Positions 59,901 to 64,000 of a DNA stretch of 64,000 bases are shown here, piece by piece. Location of the stretch: NCBI GenBank assembly GCA_963924555.1, contig OZ004588.1, forward strand, positions 3,100,001 to 3,164,000, written 5' to 3'. Within the stretch, counting starts at the first letter, position 1; each line of letters starts with the position of its first letter. A model generated the notes under the pieces. The model had not been told where the DNA came from. It ran no database searches and saw only the letters and a list, made by a program, of their open reading frames with translations. The DNA comes from Crambe crambe (taxonomy: Eukaryota > Porifera > Demospongiae > Poecilosclerida > Crambeidae). The position numbers and the translations under genes are program-made.

Positions 59901-60261
59901 TTACAAAACCACTCACTTACTTGATAGCTAACCTTTTCATTGATACCAGTTCTCTAGACATTAACACTTCTTGCATGGTGGAAGTGTCAAAACTCTTGAT
60001 GTAGCTACATCATCTGGTCCAAACTCCAAGATATCATCTGCTAACACAAATCAAAACAGTTCTGTGGATGAGCCTAATAGTAGCACTATGAAACACTCCA
60101 CTGCTGTCTCTCCATGTGAACCTTCTTTGCATACTCAAAGAGACAGTATTACGAAATTATCACAAGGAGATTCGATTGTGCTATGTACAAAACTACCCAA
60201 ATGGCCACCAGTGTGTGATAATTATAATCTCTATCTAGCAGATGAAATAAGTAAAATATAA
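56059..60261 (+). CDS. Gene B: membrane-SRCR-2A-Death protein (spliced model)
   Basis: Predicted join of 56059-56269, 56710-56856, 57607-57927, 58984-59262 and 60005-60261: 1215 nt, 404 residues plus stop. All junctions GT-AG and phase 1. Order: basic cytosolic tail and membrane segment (about 40-60), half SRCR domain (71-119), second hydrophobic segment (about 125-145), Cys-containing linker, 2A motif DIETNPGP (219-226), Death-like domain (227-319), Ser-rich tail (320-404). 2A peptides make ribosomes skip the Gly-Pro bond, so residues 1-225 and 226-404 may be separate proteins. Alternatives: splicing from 59262 to 61347 for a longer protein, or use of the 58198 exon. Confidence 0.65.
56710..56856 (+). 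CDS. Gene B exon 3: half SRCR domain
   Basis: Acceptor CATTTAG, donor GTAGCA, phase 1-1. CTEGDFRLVNGTSTEGCVEI, then LNGTVCDQMWSDTDASVVYK and QLGMSSTG, the first half of a scavenger receptor Cys-rich domain. The usual second half (later Cys) is not found in the next exon, so the domain is truncated or degenerate. Confidence 0.75.
56857..57606 (+). other. Gene B intron 3
   Basis: Contains a (AG)n tract at 56941-56989. Otherwise AT-rich; no second SRCR half seen. Confidence 0.6.
56941..56989. repeat. (AG)n microsatellite
   Basis: About 24 AG units. Confidence 0.95.
57607..57927 (+). CDS. Gene B exon 4: hydrophobic segment and 2A peptide
   Basis: Acceptor TTTCTATAG, donor GTGAGT at 57928. Hydrophobic YLLALNFLLVLLWWKLA, a linker with four Cys (PCGSMC, YGC and LLCG), then LAPLTLLLCGDIETNPGP at the very end of the exon (core 57903-57926). 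This matches the D-[VI]-E-x-N-P-G-P 2A consensus at every position with the usual hydrophobic run before it. The last base completes a codon with the next exon. Confidence 0.8.
58198..58439 (+). CDS. Gene B alternative exon (possible terminal exon)
   Basis: Acceptor CATAATTCAG fits phase 1 from exon 4 (NPGP then VSERSNQADSEANPQ). Open for 80 codons, ending ISYLLIYR then TGA. A donor AGGTGAGC overlaps the stop but is phase 2 and out of frame with the Death exon. AATAAA at 58481-58486 would serve as a poly(A) signal. Could give a short isoform without Death. Confidence 0.35.
58984..59262 (+). CDS. Gene B exon 5: Death-like domain
   Basis: Acceptor TTTTATAG, donor GTATAT, phase 1-1, 92 full codons. 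IDEKTLLSELVAVEIKWLQI, then GIQFGIKRDKLKTFEEN and ETVSYWLNGNTNIPVSWESV, VTVLNDPSVDESGIAKQIQE: same helix 2-6 pattern as gene A exon 6 (SYWLN..PVSWESV against QKWLS..PVSWETL). Joined to exon 4 the sequence reads NPGP-DIDEKTLL, placing Death just after the 2A break. Confidence 0.8.
59263..60004 (+). other. Gene B last intron
   Basis: AT-rich; no feature beyond splice ends. Confidence 0.5.
60005..60261 (+). CDS. Gene B exon 6: Ser/Asn-rich tail with stop
   Basis: Acceptor TTGATGTAG in phase 1; TSSGPNSKISSANTNQNSSV...PSLHTQRDSITKLSQGD...DEISKI then TAA. Low complexity. The acceptor lacks a strong pyrimidine tract, so this exon is the weakest of the model. Confidence 0.5.
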
Positions 60262-60395
60262 TCGAAATTCATCACTTTATTTGAAGACATAGGGAGTCTT
60301 TCTTGAGTAGAGAAAGTGAAACAGAATTCCAAAAACATGTTAGAGCATCAGCCATATTTCCTTTCAAGAAAGCTACAATGAATGAAATCAAAAAG

Positions 60396-60401
60396 AATAA
60401 A
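60396..60401 (+). terminator. Gene B candidate polyadenylation signal
   Basis: AATAAA 135 nt after the stop at 60261. Confidence 0.45.
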
Positions 60402-60475
60402 GACAGGAGTTTTTGCAGCTAATTTTTGATCATCAATCTTACATGAATTTTAATTAGCTACAGCTGCATTTGTCT

Positions 60476-60760
60476 CTAGACTGGAGACAAATTTGTGATG
60501 TCACAAGCACAATGTGGCCTCGTTAGTTTACCACCATTTCCCACTGTAGTTTTGCTTGCAGCTACAGATCTGTAAAAAGATGACAATTGACATGTTAGCA
60601 AGTCTAAGACAGGGGTCTGTATCTTAGTATTTTCTTTCTACAAGTCTGCAAACTTACAGCCACGAAAATGGTGGTAAACTAGCAAGGTCAGCACGTGGTG
60701 CTTGTGACATCACATCCTGCTACAATTCATTGCTGAATCTGAGCTTTTACGCCAGTCTAG
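60476..60760. mobile_element. MITE with inverted arms downstream of gene B
   Basis: GTGATGTCACAAGCAC...TTAGTTTACCACCATTT (60495-60539) pairs with 60665-60713; outer ends CTAGACTGG and CCAGTCTAG. Central 125 bp unique, no ORF, TSD not clear. Confidence 0.7.
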
Positions 60761-61346
60761 CAACAAACACAGCTGTAACGCAAAAACTGTTGGAGGATGG
60801 AACTCAATTTTAGGAACCATTTAAACTGGGCACTAGCTGGAGATGCTTTTCACATAATAAATCTTAACTACAATATTCGGATAAACACATTAGGACCAAA
60901 AATATGAAAAAAAATGGCTTCTACTGAATATTGTTGAAGTTTACCTTGTGCTAGGATGGCAAAGAAAACTGTAGAGGTGATACTAATGCTAGTGGAAAAA
61001 ATGTTCAAGATTGTAGGCCTTGACTACATGAATTATGGAAATTATGAGCTAAAGAAAATGAATCCCACACCACCTGTTTTAGGTACCTTTGTGTAGAGTT
61101 GTTTATAAGCAATACTGTTTCATTTTCAACATTGATATTTGTACTGTAGTTTGAGTGACAGCTGAATTATCCATGCTGAGTTTCAGACAATTCTGACCTG
61201 TAGCATAGGAAATACAAACTCTAACTCAAGCTTCCTTTTGCCTGCTTTGTTCCCTGCCAGTATCAGGGTTGACTGCACTATATGTAGTGCCACAGGCTTA
61301 AAGAGTAGAACTTTTGTAATTTTTGTTTCTGTCTTCACCAAATCAG

Positions 61347-61622
61347 ATTCCTCAGGGAACGATCTTCCTTCAAATTACAGTCCCCAAAGCTATGAATCAA
61401 GTAACCCTCTGATAGAGATCCCGGAACCTGCCCTTCCTCTGTTTTCTCAAGACATTGGACCTGATAAGGAGAGTGATCCTTCCCCTGATGATCCTCCAAA
61501 CCTTCCTAGGAGTGAGCTTCACCTTGGTGATCTTCCTCTTAATGAGTCCTTTGATCCTCCAGACCCTCCTAGTATAGCTGAGTCCAGGAGAAGAAAACAA
61601 AGGATGAAGCGCAAGTTCAAAG
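61347..61622 (+). CDS. Paralogue of gene A exon 1 (Ser/Pro-rich, KRKFKG end)
   Basis: Pyrimidine-rich acceptor CACCAAATCAG, donor GTACCT, phase 1-1, 91 full codons. SSGNDLPSNYSP, QDIGPDKESDPSPDDPPNLP and ESFDPPDPPSIAESRRRKQR MKRKFKG match gene A exon 1 (SAGSDLPSDSSP, DIGPSKQNKESEPSPDEFFD, KRKFKG). Either the start region of a second Roc/Death gene off the window or a 3' continuation of gene B. Confidence 0.6.
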
Positions 61623-62069
61623 GTACCTTAACTAGCTACACATTTGTACTTGTCCACAGGAATAGAGAGGTTGCAATAGCCATGACTTTTTACAAGAAGC
61701 TTTACATTGGTGTACACCTGTAAAGTGTAAAGTACATTGCTATTTTACTTCTTGATGGGGTATAAATGGCTCAATTCTGTATACATCTGGAACAATCTCT
61801 TGCTGATCCTTAGTTTATTCTGCAAGACTATTTATTGTCAAAATTTCACAGGGAGGGTTGGGAAACTGGGAATTTTCCCACCCAAAAAATCCCTCTCCTC
61901 CAAAGAAATTACTTCATCTAAAGTTTCACATCTCTTAGGTCTTGCTGATACTTATGCCCCCGAATTAGTAGTATGAAACCCTGATAGTTAACTTTGGTGT
62001 TAGTCAACTGCCAAATGAAATCGTCCACTGAATTTTTCCAACCATGTAGTACATTGGTGGGAGGTGTCA

Positions 62070-62119
62070 TAGTCAGGAGTGACTACCTCCATTGATGACT
62101 TCCAGGTGACTCCTGACTA
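62070..62119. repeat. Small palindrome
   Basis: TAGTCAGGAGT and ACTCCTGACTA, 11 bp perfect with 28 nt between. Confidence 0.6.
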
Positions 62120-62165
62120 GGTGTGGTATAATGTATGCTCATGAATTAATGAGACCAGTAGTAAC

Positions 62166-62832
62166 TAACTAGGCTTCACCCTAATATACTAATTTTTACG
62201 CAATTTTTCTACAACTGAAAATATATGGTAGGAAGCACATTACATACTAGCTCTCGAGCTTGCATTGTATTTAAAGCAGAAGTATGGATTTCAGATGCCA
62301 AGGGATCTTTGTCTGAGCTAGCAATGCTGAATTTAGTAGCGAAATTTTAATTGTTAAAAGTAATTCGCAGGTGATTCAAAAAAATAAGAAATAAACACAT
62401 CAAGAAATTTTCTGCGAAATTTTCCCAATTTACGGTTTTATGTTTCGAGCAATTGCTGAATAAGCTACCACGAAATTATGCCCATTATGCTCAAGTTATG
62501 CCCACAATTTATTGAAATTTGGTTGCCCAAAAGTATATTAGTTGTAGATTTATCTTTTTTCGGTCAGTTAGTCACAAACTATACACATGACTAGTCAGTG
62601 GCAGTTGTATTGGAGTAGGAGTGATAACTTTATAAGGATTGATCTTGTTAAGATTGATAATGCACATTCCCAGATAGTTGCTCCCAGAAGGTTATCTTTG
62701 AGTGATTGCTTACACTGCATGCATAGGGACTTTACTTACTATTTTTCCAAAATTAATATTCTAGCTTTATGCCTGATGGTAGGGAGTACCTATTATGCTC
62801 AAGATTATGCCAGTATATTAAATTCGAGCCTA
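62166..62832. mobile_element. hAT MITE with 8-bp TSD GTAGTAAC
   Basis: GTAGTAAC at 62158-62165 and 62833-62840. Right end reads (complement) TAGGCTCGAATTTAATATAC; the left TAGGCTTCACCCTAATATAC starts four bases inside the left TSD (extra TAAC). No supported ORF. Confidence 0.75.
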
Positions 62833-63034
62833 GTAGTAACACTGACTATGAGATACTGCGGTAAGGTGCCCAAACTTGTGTGCTGTATTATATAGATAGT
62901 GACGTAAAATGGGCATGGCTAGGCTGGTTATTTCTGGGGCACTACAGTCCACCATTGTCTGGCTGGTTTGGGAATGAGATGGCAGTGGTGGTTTCTTTTT
63001 ACTTCTTAAGAAGTACCCATCTTAATTGCACAGC

Positions 63035-63898
63035 CAGGGCCGGATCCAGGATTTTTAGATAGGTGGGGTTGCAGGACTAGGAGCACTGCCACACACACAC
63101 TGGGCCATGGGGAAGGGTCAAGAAAGAACAAGTTATTTGAAGGATCCATGTTGGCTTCACTTGCAGGCTGCTACTTCTTGAGCATTTGCTTCATAATGCA
63201 CAAATTTGGATCCAAGAAGTCCAAAATTTTCCCCAAATTTCCCTAAATGGCACATATTTGTGTGCATTATATGACAGCATGAGTATAAGCAAAGGTGTGA
63301 ACCATCTCAAAAATTGCTAGCTAGCTATTACACTCAAACTCTGAAGTGACACATGCAAGGTCACAGGTGTTCATGAAGGAAATCACAGTTAGTATGCACT
63401 GAGTTATCTAATGTGTGACCTTGCAAATGAAAGCCAAAGTGTTCCAAAATTTAAAGTGCAAGTTCACAGGTGTGAAATAAGGAAGTCTCAGTTAGTATCC
63501 ACTGAGTTATCTAATGTGTGAACTTGCCAAACATATACATAGACTTGACCATAGCCTTAGATTATGATGGCAGTAGTAACCACATTAGTTAAGTTAGCTC
63601 ATAATATGTTCCTCTAATTATACTACTTTAGAGCAGAAACACAAGAAAATAGATACGGCTAAGCAAGTAGGCATGATCAAATTGCATTAGCTATTATAGC
63701 TAGTGTATCATTTCATAGCTTGGGAACAAAGGGGGGGGGGGGGGGGGGGGGGGGGGTTGCAACCCCCTCAACCCCACCCCTGGATCTAGCCTTGACAGCA
63801 TTAGCAATAAAAATATAAAAATGGGTGTGGTTATGGGAGTGGTAGTAGGAGACCCACTATTAAGAAGTACCCTTTAGAAAATCCTGGATCCGCCACTG
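63035..63898. mobile_element. CAGTGGCGGATCCAGG-type TIR element
   Basis: Left CAGGGCCGGATCCAGGATTT and right (complement) CAGTGGCGGATCCAGGATTT. Holds the poly-G tract at 63731-63756. A relative with a decayed left end starts near 16712. TSD not resolved; no ORF. Confidence 0.65.
63731..63756. repeat. Homopolymer G run
   Basis: 26 consecutive G, followed by TTGCAACCCCC. True length may be mis-assembled. Confidence 0.9.
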
Positions 63899-64000
63899 GA
63901 CGGGGATCTCAACTTCACCCCTGGATCCAGGGATCCAGCCATGTGCTTGTTATAAGATGCCGCCATGTTGGTGTATAGGTGAAGGGTGTGTCTATGAGTA

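Larger units (their letters stand above)
62860..64000 (+). repeat. Flank shared with gene A intron 1
   Basis: 62865-62950 and 63905-63990 match 16185-16255 and 16295-16370 (GGGCATGGCTAGGCTGGT, AAGATGCCGCCATGTTGGTG TATAGGTGAAGGGTG). 63050-63540 matches parts of 16715-17560. Indicates duplication of the segment carrying the KRKFKG exon and following intron. Confidence 0.75.

Noticed and set aside
62587-62895. 102-codon plus-strand ORF
   Set aside because: Lies mostly within a hAT MITE and spans its end; no family signal.
63731-63756. Poly-G as regulatory G-quadruplex
   Set aside because: Inside a TIR element, probably replication slippage or assembly length artefact; no independent evidence.

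Overview
The window looks like nuclear DNA of an early-branching marine invertebrate, most likely a demosponge (Amphimedon-like). This is inferred from AT-rich sequence with intron-split genes, a Roc-COR-Death gene with several death-like exons, a half SRCR exon, a cellular 2A motif (DIETNPGP), and decayed hAT, pogo-like and Tc1/mariner-like (IS630-type) transposons. No species-specific marker was identified.

Layout. 1-1.7 kb: a decayed hAT-type (DUF4371-like) transposase. About 2-13 kb and 40.7-54 kb: two blocks built from the same reiterated short exon-like modules, several keeping exact splice signals and fixed lengths (71, 61, 36, about 81-84 nt), with two nearly identical promoter/first-exon segments at 8.3 and 40.7 kb. 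They look like tandem copies of an unrecognised intron-rich gene, partly decayed. 14.9-39.7 kb: gene A, six phase-1 exons whose lengths add up to a clean 1270-codon frame: Ser/Pro-rich N-terminus, three death-fold-like exons, a Roc-COR GTPase exon and a C-terminal Death domain. Its introns hold a TIR element with TSD, a pogo-like element itself split by another TIR element, and a two-ORF Tc1/mariner-like element with arms of more than 300 bp. Fragments of gene A's own exons are duplicated at 35.2, 35.6 and 39.9 kb.

54.3-60.4 kb: gene B, a 5' non-coding exon, then coding exons for a membrane segment, half an SRCR domain, a second hydrophobic segment ending in a perfect 2A motif at the exon edge, a Death-like exon and a Ser-rich tail (404 codons). 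If 2A works, one mRNA gives a membrane part and a separate Death-domain part. 61.3 kb: an exon homologous to the end of gene A exon 1, followed by flanking sequence also shared with gene A intron 1. This suggests a second, duplicated Roc/Death gene, or further exons of gene B, running off the window.

Genes A and B are both on the + strand, use the same symmetric phase-1 exon logic and share death-fold modules, so exon shuffling in a death-fold receptor/effector cluster is the most economical reading. All gene models are from splice signals and frame only; no transcripts or database searches were available.
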